Of a stretch of 64,000 nucleotides of DNA, positions 43,501-58,500 are shown piece by piece. Position 1 is the stretch's first letter. Each line of letters opens with the position of its first letter. A program made the position numbers and the translations under genes. Below the pieces are notes generated by a model, which was not told the origin of the DNA, searched no databases, and saw only the letters and a list, made by a program, of their open reading frames with translations. Origin of the DNA: Apostichopus japonicus (Eukaryota; Echinodermata; Holothuroidea; Aspidochirotida; Stichopodidae); assembly GCF_037975245.1 (NCBI RefSeq), contig NC_092580.1, positions 32,451,001 through 32,515,000 on the forward strand, in the 5' to 3' direction.

Positions 43501-46500
43501 GAATCCTGTTCTTGAGGAACCAGTGTTGAATCTGCGGAGCTGGTTGTAACAAGATCCATATCCGAACCAGAGAGGTTCTTTTGGGTTAAAGAGATTTTCG
43601 TTAAAGCAACCTGTTTAATGGTGATATATCTTTTAAGCATTTGAAGCAGAAGCAAAGAAAATTTGACTTTGGTTTCAAGATCTTCTATCGAACACTTCCA
43701 AACAAATACATGACCTTCTCTCTTCGTTCTGTTTGACTATGATAATATCTGTTGACTCTGTTTAGTTGATAGTCGACTTCCCTTTCTAGTAATACCAATT
43801 TTCTCCCCTTTCAGTTCGTTTGTTTCGGTTTGGTTTTCTTTCAATTACGATTTCTTCCAAGGAGGCTCTCAAGCATTTCAAAAGAGGGGGACTGTAATAT
43901 CGGTTCTAATCTGCATGAAAGCACTCAGAGGCTGCGTACACGCCAGGTGAGCTTGTATACAGACAAGCTGGGTCATTAGACTAGTTAGTTCATGGATCCA
44001 CTTTTAAGGTGTAGTTTTGCCGAACAAAAATTATGCTGTAGAGAACAGATGTTAAGCTGCTCAAAACAGTTAGCATGACTTGAAACTTTGCAAATATATC
44101 TCAAAAGAGAATAATTTTCCAATCAAATTCAGCTACCCAGTGATCAACTGATGGTACCCAATCGATCACAGTCACAGACTGAGGCTTGTCAAGTTTCGTG
44201 GAACCAGACAGTGCCCGCTGGTGATTTTGGGCACGGCTAGAGAGCCCCATTGCCTAAGTTCAGTGGTCGGATTCCAGATACTGTACTACTCCAATTCCAG
44301 TGTATGTGCTTTGCTTCCATTATTCACACTAGATCCGATTCCCCGTAGAGCGACAAAATTTGTGAGCACCAAGGTATTCCCTGTACTGTAGTCATTTGTA
44401 CTTGAAGTATATTTCCTAAAGGGGATGAAAGGTTGGAGGATTCCTTGGTTAGCTGTTGAATATAAATTATAGTACATGGTGGGCCATTTACTCATTTTGA
44501 AATGGTGCCTGATTTTTAGCTCGATTTGATGCAATTTCTGCTGTCCTTTGAAAATTGTAAATTTTCCAAACTGCACGATTGAAGATTATAAATGTTCCAC
44601 GGATCGTCTGTAAATTAAACTAATAGAAATGTTTTCCAATATTAGAAATGTGAGCTCACTCGAACTGCCTGAGCTCATTACTTTAACCTCCAAACTGGAG
44701 AAAACTCACCCATGACCTTTAAATTAAGGCATTTAGTTATGTATATATACTAAATTGGTGGCTGTATGAGTGCTTGTACTTATTACATGTCAAGCGTTGC
44801 CTTTATATATTAAGCCTATTCTGGGATCCGAGGAAACCAATTGTTTACATCCTTGAAGAAAGTACACACCAGTTGTTGATATAGAAATTAATGAACTATA
44901 CTTTACTAAGCGATGTGTGTAATTACTGAAACATTTGAGGGTGATTTTCATCGTAACTTACATTTCTCTATGTATACTGTGGTGATAACTTTACATTCCA
45001 GATTTGTAAGGTATGGATGTGTTCACTTTACTAGAACTGTACAACTGCACACTATTAATAGATAGCTCCAGGGATGTATTCTCTCTGAATTTCACCTTTT
45101 GATTTGTGCTAACAAGTTTGAGTTCAGATTGTTAATGACTGACAGTAGTATTCTGTGTACAACACTGTACATGCATTAATTTGTATAGTAAATTACTTAG
45201 CCTGATAAAATTCAGTGCATTTATGGGTTTGTGGTTGATATTTTAGTAAACTTAGTTTGCTGTACATGCATTCCCAGCAGGTTTATGAAGGATAATAGTA
45301 GATAGTACTTGACTTGAAATATCCAGGGATCCACTCCATAGTCGGCTTGGCAGTCTTCTAATGTTGACTCCGAAGCATGTTATATTTACTGGTAGGGACA
45401 CTTGCATGGTGAATTACAACTGTGTATAGAGTACCTGTACCTCTAGGTACATTACATTCAGTGTGTGGTACATGCTGTAACTTTAATACCAGCGGTACTA
45501 GTAAATCTTAAATATTACTGAAAGGTGAACACACAGAGGAGCAATGATAGCAACTGCATCATTGATGACCTACTTCGCCTCCTCGCTTACCTGTCTCTCA
45601 AATAGAACATTAAGCACTCTCACTCTGCCACATGTGTCTAGAGTGAGATTTGTATGTAATTCCATCAAGTGTCAATCGTTCAAAAATTTGGTAGGTCAAG
45701 TACAGTAGTTCCGCTTGGAGAAGTGTCGTTTTTCCTTCCCTTTCATACAGTAGGTGAAACCGAAGAAATAATCGCCACGAATTGTTAAAGCAATTTAGCA
45801 TTTTGAGGAATGGAAGGTTAGAGGGTACTGTACAGTACTGTTGGTGACATGTGAGGGACAACAGTCTATGGATTGGTGGGTTGTTATTCCTGGGTTAGAA
45901 GATACAGGGGAATTTTATATATAATTGAAATACTGTACTTTGTGATTCTCTTCAGTACTAGTGTATTGTACCTGTCTTCACACAATAATATTGTTTATCC
46001 TTTCCCACGTACAGCACAGTCCTAACCTAAAAGATCAATTTTGTGATGTGTTGATACAGGTGTATATACTGTACCTTAAATCAAGTATTTGTGACAAGTA
46101 ACATATACACCCACACTGTACAATAGATCTGAAGTTACTTTGTGGCTTTATTGTAGATTGATATACTCTACTCTACACAATAATGTAATCCTGCTATGGA
46201 AACTCCCAGAAATATGCTGGAGAATGTTAAACTCTGGATCCAAATTTAATTGTGGAGATGCAAATGCTGTACAATATTACTGTAGATAATTTTACAGTGG
46301 GACTGAACAGTAGCATCATAAATACAGTGCAATCTTTACAATATCTCTGGCTCTGTGCTGGCTTTTAGAAGGTTACCATTCTTATATAGCAATGTCTTTT
46401 TACTTTCCTAAATAATATTCCTAAATTCCTAAACAATCAAATCACAGATTAGCAATACTGAATTAGATAACTTGGACAATATTGACACTGAGCTTTAGTC

Positions 46501-49500
46501 ACACAGAACTTTAAACTATCCGTCTACAGTATCTGCATATATATACTGTACTGTAGATAATAAACTAACCGGCATTACATGAGCACTTGTACACAGCAAC
46601 CGCTCTGTTTGCTTAATTTGAGAACTTAGCAGAAAATTGGGAAAAAAATTCAATCTGATATTCAGTAGCAAAATGTCTTTCAAGTAAACAGATTTGTTGT
46701 GCAAATGAAAACTTGAAAATTCAAAGATTAGACAACCCTTTTTTTTAGTATTGCCAGAATTTTTATAGCACTTCTGTAACACTACCACTTCTACACCACT
46801 TCTACACCACTTCTGTAACACTTCTATAACACTTCTATAACACTTTATAAGACTGAAAATTGATATATATTTGCAATGTGGAAAATTGCAAAGGGTGACT
46901 AGATAATAAACTAGCCTGCACTACATGAGCACTTGTACACAGCATTCGCTCAGTTTGCTTTTTGAGAACTTAGCAGAAAATTGGGAAGTTAAATATGATA
47001 TTCAGTAGCAAAATTTCCTTCAAGTAACCAGATTTGTTGTGAAAATGAAAACTTGAAAATTAAAAGATTAACACTGACAACACTTTTTTTTAGTATAAAT
47101 CCAGAATTTTTATAGCACTTCTATAACACTTCTTTACCACTTCTATACTGGTCACTTCTACATCACTTCTATAACACTTAGAACTATAACACTTCATGAG
47201 ACAGCAAAGAGTAACTAAAATACTGTATATATTTCTTTGTTTTAAGTGTCTCAAGATTGCAATTTTATCTTTATCTGATATATCAATAGGCAATACAGAA
47301 CTTGTTGAGATGATCAAGGACCTTCGGCATGGAGTGTCTGTGTACTCAGGGAGGCTGGTGAAGCAGTTAAAACGACGGGACCACAACCGGGCTCGTCTGC
47401 AGAAGAACCAAGACGTCCTCACTGCCATCCTACAGGCAGTCTCGCAGAAAAGGAGTAAGTGTCTAATTCTTACAAGTAATGAGCTCTTCTCTAAAACTCC
47501 TTGGAATGCATTCATTTCTCACAGGGGTCGTGTTTATTCACAGACGCTTGACGTTGTATGCTTTTCCTTCGAAAGTATATAAAGAGTTATAAAATGTGCA
47601 GTATTTCAATTCAGACTAATATACAGTAAATTATTATAGTTCTCTGTCAGTTTCAATGAGCTTTTTGTCCACCTTTTTTTGAAGCAACACTAATTGTAAC
47701 TAATTACCGTAATCATTAACTCGTGAAAATGACAAGTCTTTGTTTGATAACCTTGAAAAATTGGCAAATTGTGTGTAGCTACTGATCTAACTCGTTCAGC
47801 GTGACATCACTAGATGGTGAAAATCGTCAATTTGTTTTACAGGTTTTTCGTTGTACGTCAATTGACAGGTTAAGATCTATTGGTATGGAGAAAAGTCTGT
47901 AATTCTATTCGACACTAATCACAGCTGACTGCCGTTCACACGCTCGCCAATCAATACCCTACCTTGAAATAGTACGTCAAATCTAACAGTGGAGATTTAG
48001 CTACTTTTATAGTCTCTCAAGCTGAATCAGGGACCAATAGTAAAACCTTATTGTAAGAATTTTCTATTATTTGTTACTTTGATACAGCAATTAATCTTAA
48101 AAAAAATTAAGCGTAAATCCAGACCAAACAAGTAAAACTAGTTGAAAGTTTTTTAACTTAGTAGAAGGTGTGGACGAAATTTTACATCAGTTTTTTTTCA
48201 TAAATTGCAGAATCAATTGTTTTTACTAGGACGAGAGATCAATAAGTATATTGTTGATAATGACGTAGTATAATGCTTACTGCTGAGTCACTGCGAGTAG
48301 TTCTGTTCAGATTTTACGGTATTATTTCCGAAATCCAAAGTGTCAATTATAGGTCAAATTTTTTCCTCTGGGGTCTGAAGTTTAATCTGAATTCAAAATT
48401 GACAGTGGAAATAAAAAAAAAATTCTATTTTTTTACAGTGGAAGATCATGTAGAGTGGTAGGATGGGTTTAGGAGAATTAACTGTAGTTTTCACCTGTAG
48501 GCTTTAAATTGTAACTGTACTGTTTTCGCTACTTTTGGATGTTGGGGGTGTGAGAGATTTGGGAAGGGAAGGTATAGGGGAGAATCTTTGGAAATGGTTC
48601 AGTTGTGATTTGCTTAGTTTTGTGTACAAAGGAAAAAGTCCCTGAACTAGGTGGAGCTAGTGATATAGCAAATAACATACATGTGTGAAATGTGTACAGT
48701 ACTGCTCAACAACAAGCACTGTACTGTAGATCTAAAATTTTTGTTGCACGGTTGATTCTGGTAACAAAAGATAAAATCACAAAAAAAAAATTCAGTTCCA
48801 CCCAGCCCATTAACCATCAAATACATTTGAAATGTCTAGAGATTAATTATTGGGAAGATAAAGTATTATTGCCTTCAGGTAATCTGTTTTCTCCTGTTTA
48901 TGACATATTGTATCTAGAGATCTAGATACAACTTTGAAACCCAGTACTTGGGCTTCATATATACTGTAGCTGTACAGTATAGTGGAGCCAGATGACGGTT
49001 TATATATGCTCCATTAGTCAATTGATGCATAGACAGATTAAAAAAATAAATCAACAATTAGATGAGAAAAAGCTAAGAAGCATTTTCCTCATTCAGTCTC
49101 AGTATCTCTTTGTACTGGTTAGACATTATACTTAAAGTACAGTAGATAAAACTATCAGTCATTGGTTAACTTGGTCTCGAAACATTGAGAATGACTTACG
49201 TAGTGTAAAGCAAGATATAAATAGTGATCAACAGACACATTATGAAAATATTTCATTAAAGGTGGTTGAGAAACCCAAACGTTGCTTTAAATTAGATCTT
49301 TATAATTGTTGAGATGGTGAAAGATTTATATGTAGCCCTTATGAAACTACTACTGTAGTTCCCTCCGTAATGTTCGTCTCATATCTACATATCCATGAAT
49401 CCAATTTGCCTTGCTGTACAAAAATTTGTAACATTTTTAAGACTTTTACACTGGGTACCTGACGACAGACCCACTTAATGATAACTGTTATAGTTATGGT

Positions 49501-52500
49501 GTCTTACTATGTGTATAATTCCTAAGATTTTATCTACTCTAAAGGAAATGCAAACTCTCATCCCTGTGATCATGTTCTTTACAGAGATTGCTTTAATTAT
49601 TCTATATAAAGCAGACAGTGTCCTGTAGGGCATTTCCAGCCTACACTTTCAGTCAACAGTAGTCATCTTAAAACGTAAATGTATAGTATGCAACGTCCCG
49701 TGTGATGTAATTTGTCAAATGAAGCAAATATTTCAGAACTTTTCTAAATGTAAGTCATGATTCCTTGAAATGGAAGCAACTTGATAGGGATGTTCTTGTT
49801 TTATCAGTGGTCAATTCCATGATAAGGTCAACATCATACCAAAAAATTTAAAATCATTGTACATTAAAATTGTATAAGTTTCCAATAAATAGAATACTTG
49901 TAGTTACTAAAAATAATTTTTTCACCCCCGCAACATCATTTGTTTGATTATGGGGTCAGTTATAACAAATGGTTCCCGTTGTAACTAAATTATGAAAAAT
50001 ACAGTGAAATTTCATTTTGTGCAGATTTGTACATAGTAATCATAGATATCATCAGTTTTTTGGACTAATTATATTTGCTATAGCATAGTGCTCACTTAAT
50101 AGCTTCAATTTTTTTTCGACATCAAGGCATTAGACAATAGTGGTGAATTGAAAACACCCTCCATTTACTGTCACGCGAGTCACAAAATTTACTGTTTTTG
50201 TTTTTTTTCTCCTTGCCTGCACAATAGTTTTACACCAAATAATGAATATCAAGTCTTCACATAGATACCAAAAGGATTACTGAATTTTCCTTTCCAGAAG
50301 ATATTCAAATTTTGCGGAAAATCACCCTTTATGAATGTCACGCGAGTCACGTCACGCGAGTCACGTCAAATCAAGATAGTGTTTCTACCTATTTACTGTG
50401 TGTTGGACTAATTATATTTGCTATAGCAAAGTGCTCACTTAATAGCTTCAATTTTATTTTGATATCAAGGCATTAGACAACAGTGGTAAATAGAAAACAG
50501 TAAACACCCTCAATTTACTGTCACGGAGTCACAAAATTGACTGTTTTTGCTTTTTTTCTCCTTGCCTGAACAATAGTTTTATTCCAAAATAATGAATATC
50601 AAGTCTTCACATAGATACCAAAAGGATTACTGAAATTTCCTTTTCAGAAGATATTCAAATTTTGCAGAAAATCACCCTTTACGAATGTCACGCGAGTCAC
50701 GTCACGCGAGTCACGTCAAATCAAGATAGTGTTTCTACCTATTTACTGTGTGAAAATTACAGGGTGTTATCTAGTTTGATGAATGAATCACTGATTAAAG
50801 ATATCAAGACATTCCCCTTTAATTAGGCAACTTGAATAATATGGGCACACATAATGCAACTAATTATCATAATTTCATTTGAAATATCAGAATTTAAAAT
50901 CATGAATATTTATTCGCAATATAATGCCTATTTTATCAACACATTTGGAAAGTTAGCACATGTCATTGATTTTTTAGGATTATACTAAAACATAATCTAC
51001 ATTTGTATCTGGCAATGCCATGTGCTATGACTTGACAACCTTAAGGTCTTAACTGCTCAATCATTCCCAAAATCTATGAGCAAATGTATCTTCTCAAATA
51101 TTACACTTTTGGTTTATTCAAATATGACAAATGAGAATGGTAATTTGAATCACATTTTGATAGATCTGTTTCTTCTATAACTTTCAAATGAGTGACTTCA
51201 ACAGACTAAATATTGTTATAAATATTAATTGACAAAACATATTGCCTGAACAACTGTACTACCCGTACAGTATATTACCTACTGTCTGCAGTCATGAAGG
51301 TAACTCGGGGACATTAATATCATCTGGACATTCCCAAGGGAAGTACCTTTTGGACACTTTCTAGACCAATGAATGTTATATTTCACTATGCAAGATCTGT
51401 ACCCTCAATTCACTACTGCATTTGGTCTAGAACTATCCGAAAAGTGAACTTGTCACGCGAGTCACGTTTTCTTGTCACGCGAGTCACAATACATCTTCAT
51501 CGTTATTTTCATGCGTTACAACTTTTTTTCAAAGTTGCATAGCAATTGAGGTAGAGGTATTTTTCAACTTCGGTATGATTATAAAAAGTGATTGGAAAAA
51601 TTTTAATAAGACATAAGAAATCGAACATGTGTGTGTGCATTCTGATTTTTGCTAATAGTAACTGTCACGCGAGTCACGTTTAGTTTTTCGGCAATTTCAC
51701 CCCCAATACTTGAGGTATAAATATTTTTTCTCTACTGTTGTAAGCATTAAGGCGTACATTCACTGCTACATTAATCCTTTTCTCCCAGGTAATTTCTTTA
51801 TTTGTTAAATGATATCAAATAGAGAGGAATTTGAGTAAAAATGTCACGCGAGTCACCATGGAATTGACCAGTAACCCAGTGAGAATAAAAGTAAGAAATT
51901 AAAAAATTCCAACTCACTATTCTATTACTGTACTGTACAAGTTTCAGAAAGTTTAGAAAACCTTAAAATGGACTTAACAGAAGGGAAGCTAAATGGTACC
52001 TAAATGGTGATGAATATCATTGACATAAATGTTCAAAATTGTATGACATTCATGCTCAAAGTGTGTTGTAACATTTATAGTGCTCCCCACTTACCTGTCC
52101 CCTCATAACAACTGCACACTCACTTTATAGAGCATTGCGACTACTTTAGCATTGCTAAGAATTCACGCAGGATTCTGCTTCCGGTATGCACAGTTTTAGC
52201 CAGGGACTCAAAATATTCTAATCACTTGTGTATGGTGGACGCAAACTTCTTTTCTAGAGAAAAATCCCTAAGGGCACTCACAACTAGGCCTATGCAAAAC
52301 CATAACAGAACACATTTTTGAATGGACATTTTGCTTTCTCTTAAAAAAAAAACTTCTTTCAAAAGAACCAAAATATGTTCCAGTCCCACAGATGATTAAA
52401 TTTGTTTAAAAACAAATAAATCATAACAATCAACCACAAGCTGTGATGCTTGGTACAGAGCTTACAACATTTTCATTACAGAAATTTTCATGCTAACAAT

Positions 52501-55500
52501 AGTCAATGATGCTTTTCCAAACTTCCCGTGATCTGATTGGCTAATAGTCCCTTACCCATTGTCTGGAAACATTCTTGCATCTGTAGTTCTCAATGAACTT
52601 ATGTTGTTCAACTGCAACAACTTCTAACCTTCCTTCATCCTGTGTAGAGATAGCAAAGTTTCTGCTATACTGTAGGCTGTCATATGTGTGCACTCAAATA
52701 TCATAATTTGGGCCTCGTTGACACACGTTTCGACAACAAGCGCTCATGGTACTAAGTTGTAGTTGAATTGTTTCTAATAATATCACCCATGATATATGAA
52801 TCATTGTTTTAAAACTTTCGATCACAAAAGGTTATGAGTTGAGACAACCTATGGATTTTGTGGGAAGCAAACACCTCTGATACTGAAAAGGATTTTTCAT
52901 CTAACAGTATGTTTGTTCTCTCTGCATTGAGAGTTGCTATAAAATCTGCATTCATTCCACAGTAATCTCCATTGCAAACTTGCAAAGTTTTTGCAGTCCC
53001 TTTGACTATGTGCTTTGAACAGTTTAATTTTTTATTGTGCAACAAACTTCTTCATACAGTACATCATCAAGTAGCCACTGAACTGAAGCTTGAGTATTTT
53101 AATTGACATTGGGTAACAATTTCATACTGTAATGAGAAAGGGCCAGGGTTGGGTCGACTTGTCTATAGTGGTTAGGAAAAGGAAAATTTGTTCAACTTTG
53201 GATAAAAATTCCATTGGGTAACTGATAATGGTAACTTACGACAGGGGCTCATAAACGTTGTGAGCAAGTACTAGGCATTTTAGGGGAGTGTTGTTGTCGC
53301 ATCAAGATCTATACATAATAATTTTTATATCATTTAAGGGGTTGAATAAAATCAAGTAAAATTGCAGTATTTTTATTCATATTGTTATTCTCCCTAGTAA
53401 CAATACTAGCGTTCAAAAAAATCTAGGAGTTTCAGGTGAATTATATTTCCTACAACTGCTCTCACTCTTTAGCTGTTAAAACGGTATAAATTAGCTTGTC
53501 GTAAATTGTTCACTGCCTGTAACTTAACGATATCATGGAAGCAGCAATAAAAGAGAGACAATAATACTGTCATGTGTATATTTCAAAGTACATATATATT
53601 GCATTGCACAGTACATTTCTCATCTTACAAGTACATTTTGCAATGCTTAATAACGTCATTGTTTGCATTCAGTAGCTTATTGTGCAATAGGCAGTATAAA
53701 CAGATATTAGTCCTTACTATAACTTTATGCATCAGTTGTTATGTAAATAACAATATAATAAATGTACCATTGCAGAATAGATTCCAACTACTGCAAAATA
53801 ATTTTGATATCCGTGATGAATGCAAAGACGTCTCATTGTATTTTGTGTGCTACCGACATTTGTTAATTGGGCAGAGACCAAACATCTGCTGGGAGATGTC
53901 TATGCAGTAGCTTTGTAAAAAATGGACAATATTTGTTTACACAACTGGTGAAATGTAAACATGCGCACCAAAAAAACCTGTCACTTCATTAGCCAGAACA
54001 ATGGGAAACTATTTATTTTCTGAGGTAAATCTGCTCAAAGCAAAACAGAAATGGGACTGTCATCAAACTAATTACAAATTTATGCAGATGAAAGCAGGAA
54101 ATATGTAAATAAATTCATAGCAAAAAATATTAAATGAAATAACACCAAGGTACTCCCGATAGCTGATACTCACAGTGTGCTCTCAAAAGAAAACAAACAT
54201 CATATACTTCGCTCCTTGCTAACCTGTCCACTTACAACCTCAGCACTCTCATTCTACAGTGTCTAGAGTGAACTTGTAACCTTTCACTGTAACACTGTGA
54301 GCCCTCTGTGACTGAAACCCTCTGGTCAATGCCCTCCCTTCTCATTCTACCCCCCAAAGCGTTTAGATGTTCGTTTCGGTGATTCGGTCACTCGTAAATA
54401 ACCACACCCAGTCACTTTTGGAATTTTTGATTGGTGCTTTATAAAGGGCAAGAAAGAACTTATAGCAAAATTATTAATCTCTCTTGTAAGTTTAGTTTTT
54501 TACATCACAGAAATAAAGAATTCTGTTGACAATATTCTGTTCAATAAGCAGTACCAACTCAGTAAAAATCTGTAGCAGGATGAATGAACAAGATAAGATT
54601 TATTCAAGCTTAAAGATGTTTATCGGTATCAAAGCATTTGGTTCATTGAGAAATATTTCAACCTCAAGTTGTTATACAGTAAAGTTGCAAACTACAGGAA
54701 TTTGCAGAATTTTGTGAAGTTGATGCATCACTTGATAGCCTTCTTGCAACTTCTACCACGGAACAGTGCATTCTCATTTTCAATGTTCCAGCATAGTATA
54801 GTATACCCCAACATGGTACCAGACAGTTCTAGTCTGCTGCCTTCCTCCTAAAACTCCCAGCTCAAGTGTCAAGGAACAGTCTGATTGTTGAAAAACAGTT
54901 TCATTAAGTTTACAATTCTCTCATTTTACTACTGTTTTTTCTTCTTATTTTCAGGGGAAGATGCACAGCTTCGGTTCAGCATTGAACCCCATCCTGGCAA
55001 GAAATCTTTCAGACAGGTAATAAATTTTTTGCACATTCTTCTTCTTTATCCCTAGCCAGTCTGCGGTGTGGATCCTATTTTCCTTTTCTCCTTTGGGTAT
55101 AATCATCAGGTAATTCACCCAAATCTCCCTCTAATGCCCGGTAATTCACCTCTCAGATAACATGTAAAGCATTTAAACTGAACTGTCGATGGATATCTGT
55201 GAATTTCTTATGACTATTTCTGCTTTTGACCTTTGTCAGTGGTACGATGCCCTTCGATCCATGGCGCGACTACCATTTGGGATCCCACCAGAATTCAGAA
55301 GGAAAATGTGGTTGAGTCTGGCAGATTGGCACATTAAACGTCTCAAAGTGGATTGGCAGAAGACGGTTCGGACCGCATTCAATGACCGTACCAATCCAGA
55401 TGATGATAAGCTCGGCTCCCAGATCGTAAAGGTACGGTACAATATAATCATCCTTTATCCGCACAGATAGTTAAAGGGTGTGAAGACTCGCGCAAAAAGA

Positions 55501-58500
55501 AATGTCTCATGCCGGTAATCTGACCTAGTTTTGAATGAGGTGTAACAGAAGTGTTAGACACCACCATCGATCCCAGAAAATACACACACAGCTTGCTACC
55601 GTCGGTAATTAGACACTAGTGTACAGTCAGTACATACAGCTGCGGTCAATATATACCCACAGCACAGTATACAAACGATACAGCGATGGACATCTCAGGT
55701 CCAGCTAAAGATTACAAGGTATCATGTTTCATTACTGTACTGTCTGCTTTTTGTAGTGACACGAACAAAATGTCACTTGCAAGCAACAGAAAGTTAACTT
55801 TTTCAGATGGCCGCACGCTGTTTGGGGCGAGTCTTCAATGCCTTTAAGGTACAGTACAGTATAATCAACCTTCTTCTGTACCCTATGGACTGATGGAAAA
55901 CGTGTCACCCTTGCACAGTATTCAGATGGAAATGAAATTATATAGCTACCTCATTTATACTAAGAATTAATTGCATCTGTATTTTTGTTTCAGTTTTGGC
56001 AAGATTGAGTAATGAACTACTGTAGCATTGTATCAATGTGACTCATACACTACTGTCATGGCAAACCCATCGCCTGCACGTCTGGTATTTGAATTATATA
56101 TCGCATCACTTGATGTCTTGTCATCATTTCATGAGTCACATACCCCACGCCATGCTTGCGGGATATGAACATGTAAACCACAAATTGTCTTCTAATTACA
56201 AAATCTAATCAAAATGAAAGTAAAATAATCCTGTAATAGAGCTGTCTTGTGAGTGTAATGACAAAGGGGAAAATGTTGGCAGTTCATATCGAGATGGAAA
56301 CTTTTCTAGAAAATTTAAATTTGGAATCAGCTTAGCCCCTGGATTATGAGCCTATCTGAAACTTACCATTAATTCAAATAATGCAACTCTCCTACCTCTT
56401 TTCAATAAAAGAAAGCAACTTTTTTTGTGTGGAAAATCATCAAAATGTTGGGTTCTACAATATAGTGAATAATTTAATATCAGACATACAGAAAGATTCA
56501 TCTTACCAGGTTTTTCCACAATATGTTTGCAGACTCTGTAATTTTGTGTATTGGCATGTGTTGCATAGTTTATCGAATGACACAGTTTATCTGTTATGTT
56601 GATGTAATTAGGCATGGTAGCTCTGTCCCTTTATGACTCAAGAGAATTAAAAAAAAAAATGGTTAACAGGTTGGGTGACACTGTTATTAAACTCACTCAT
56701 CTGTAAAATATTTCAAACATTGTGATGTGATCAGTTTCCAGGATCAATTCTGGTACGAATAATTTCTACACTTTGCTTAAAGGTCTTCAGTATTGCCTTC
56801 AGCTTCTTGTGCACGTTAAAACTTGCTAGAAGTTTTCAACAGTTCTTTCCCCGAAGGCTCCCCGTCTGCAAACTTTCGGCTAAACATTAAGACAGCAATT
56901 AAGTTACATAAGTAAATTTATCAGTGTTTAAAATGACTTCCTCGAGGGTGGCGTCAAAATATCTTCTTTGAACATGAGTGACCATAATTTGACATTCTAG
57001 CATATTTTAGTGGTAGTACTTCAGTATGAACTTTCACCTTTTTCAATTTTGAATATTTGTAAGTTTTATTCTTCGTTGGTCATTGTCTCCTTTTCGATAG
57101 GACTTACACAGAACGGGATGCAGTGCATTTTGTGGTCTGGGTGCAGAGGACGACCGAGTTGTCTTGAAGAGAGTCCTTTTGGCCTACGCTAGGTGGAATA
57201 AATCTGTCGGATACTGCCAAGGTTTCAACGTGATCGCTGCCCTCATTCTGCAAGTCATGGACAGAATCGAAGACGATGCCTTTAAGGTACAGACACAATA
57301 GATGTACTTACTCTAAGACTGCCATTTCTGATTTTGTTTATTGTAACTTACAGGTGTATGGTGGGCAGTAATGTACTGTAGGCATGCTTTGTAGTTACCT
57401 GGTAAGGTACAAATTTTGTTTATTGTAAGTTACAGGTGTATTGGGCTGTGCTTTACTGTAAGCACGCTTTGTAGTTACTTTGTAAGGTACAGATTTTGTT
57501 TATTGTAACTTACATGTGTATGGTAGGCGGTAATGTATAGGCTTGCACGGTAAACCGGTTTTAGTACCGAAACCAGTATTTGCCGACGGAATTTCGGTAC
57601 TATTTTTTTACTTTAAGGAAACCCAAAAAACATAAAAAAACGAAATGTGAATTGCAAATACTGGAAAAACAAAGTTAAAGCTTCCATCCATCATGTAGTG
57701 TAGTTGCCTGGTAAGGTACAGATTTTGTTTATTTGTAACTTACTGTACTGGTATGTATGGTGGACTGTAATGAACTTTTGGCATGCCCTGTAGTTGCCTT
57801 GTTAGGTGCAGATTGCAATACGTGGAATACTTTAAGTTTGCCTTGATTGATTTTGTTTACTGTAACTTATACTGGTATGGTGTGCCTTGTTTGCTGTTGT
57901 ACACTGTAAGCATGCTTTGTACTCGTATTCGTGATTCATGTCTGGTTGAAGTGCATTTGTAAGAACAAAGATCTCCGTGAGGAAAATTTATAGGGAAGAA
58001 AGAGACAGACGAGTATATCGATGAAGAGATTACCAACTGCATACAATACTTGTGAAAAATAATTTATACTCCCATCTTTGCTCATCAATTATTTTGAAGT
58101 TTCAATTCAATTCTTTTTCTTTTGTGTTAAGGGTTTCATGTTTACATATCTGCTTGCCTGTTGTGAGACATCTAATTTCAGATCGTAGCTGAAGTAGGTT
58201 TGGCTTAACTTGTAGGGCAAGTAGTGTTTAGTGAATATCATAAGTTGCAATATAATGTAGCAGATGAACCATGCCTTGCTCTATGCGATGTAGGTTTGAG
58301 TCAAGAAAAGTGATGTTATTGTACTCTTTAAATCTAACTCTTTTCTCTCTCTTTTTTTGTTGTTGTTGCTGCCATTTTCAGGTTATGATATTCTTGATAG
58401 ACCATGTCCTTCCTGACAATTACTTCTCCAACAACCTCCGAGCGCTCTCCGTTGATATGGCTGTCTTCAGGGAACTACTTCATTTCAAAATGCCATTATT

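Noticed and set aside
55236-55470. Minus-strand frames opposite TBC1D30 exon 4
   Set aside because: Antisense shadows of a conserved exon.
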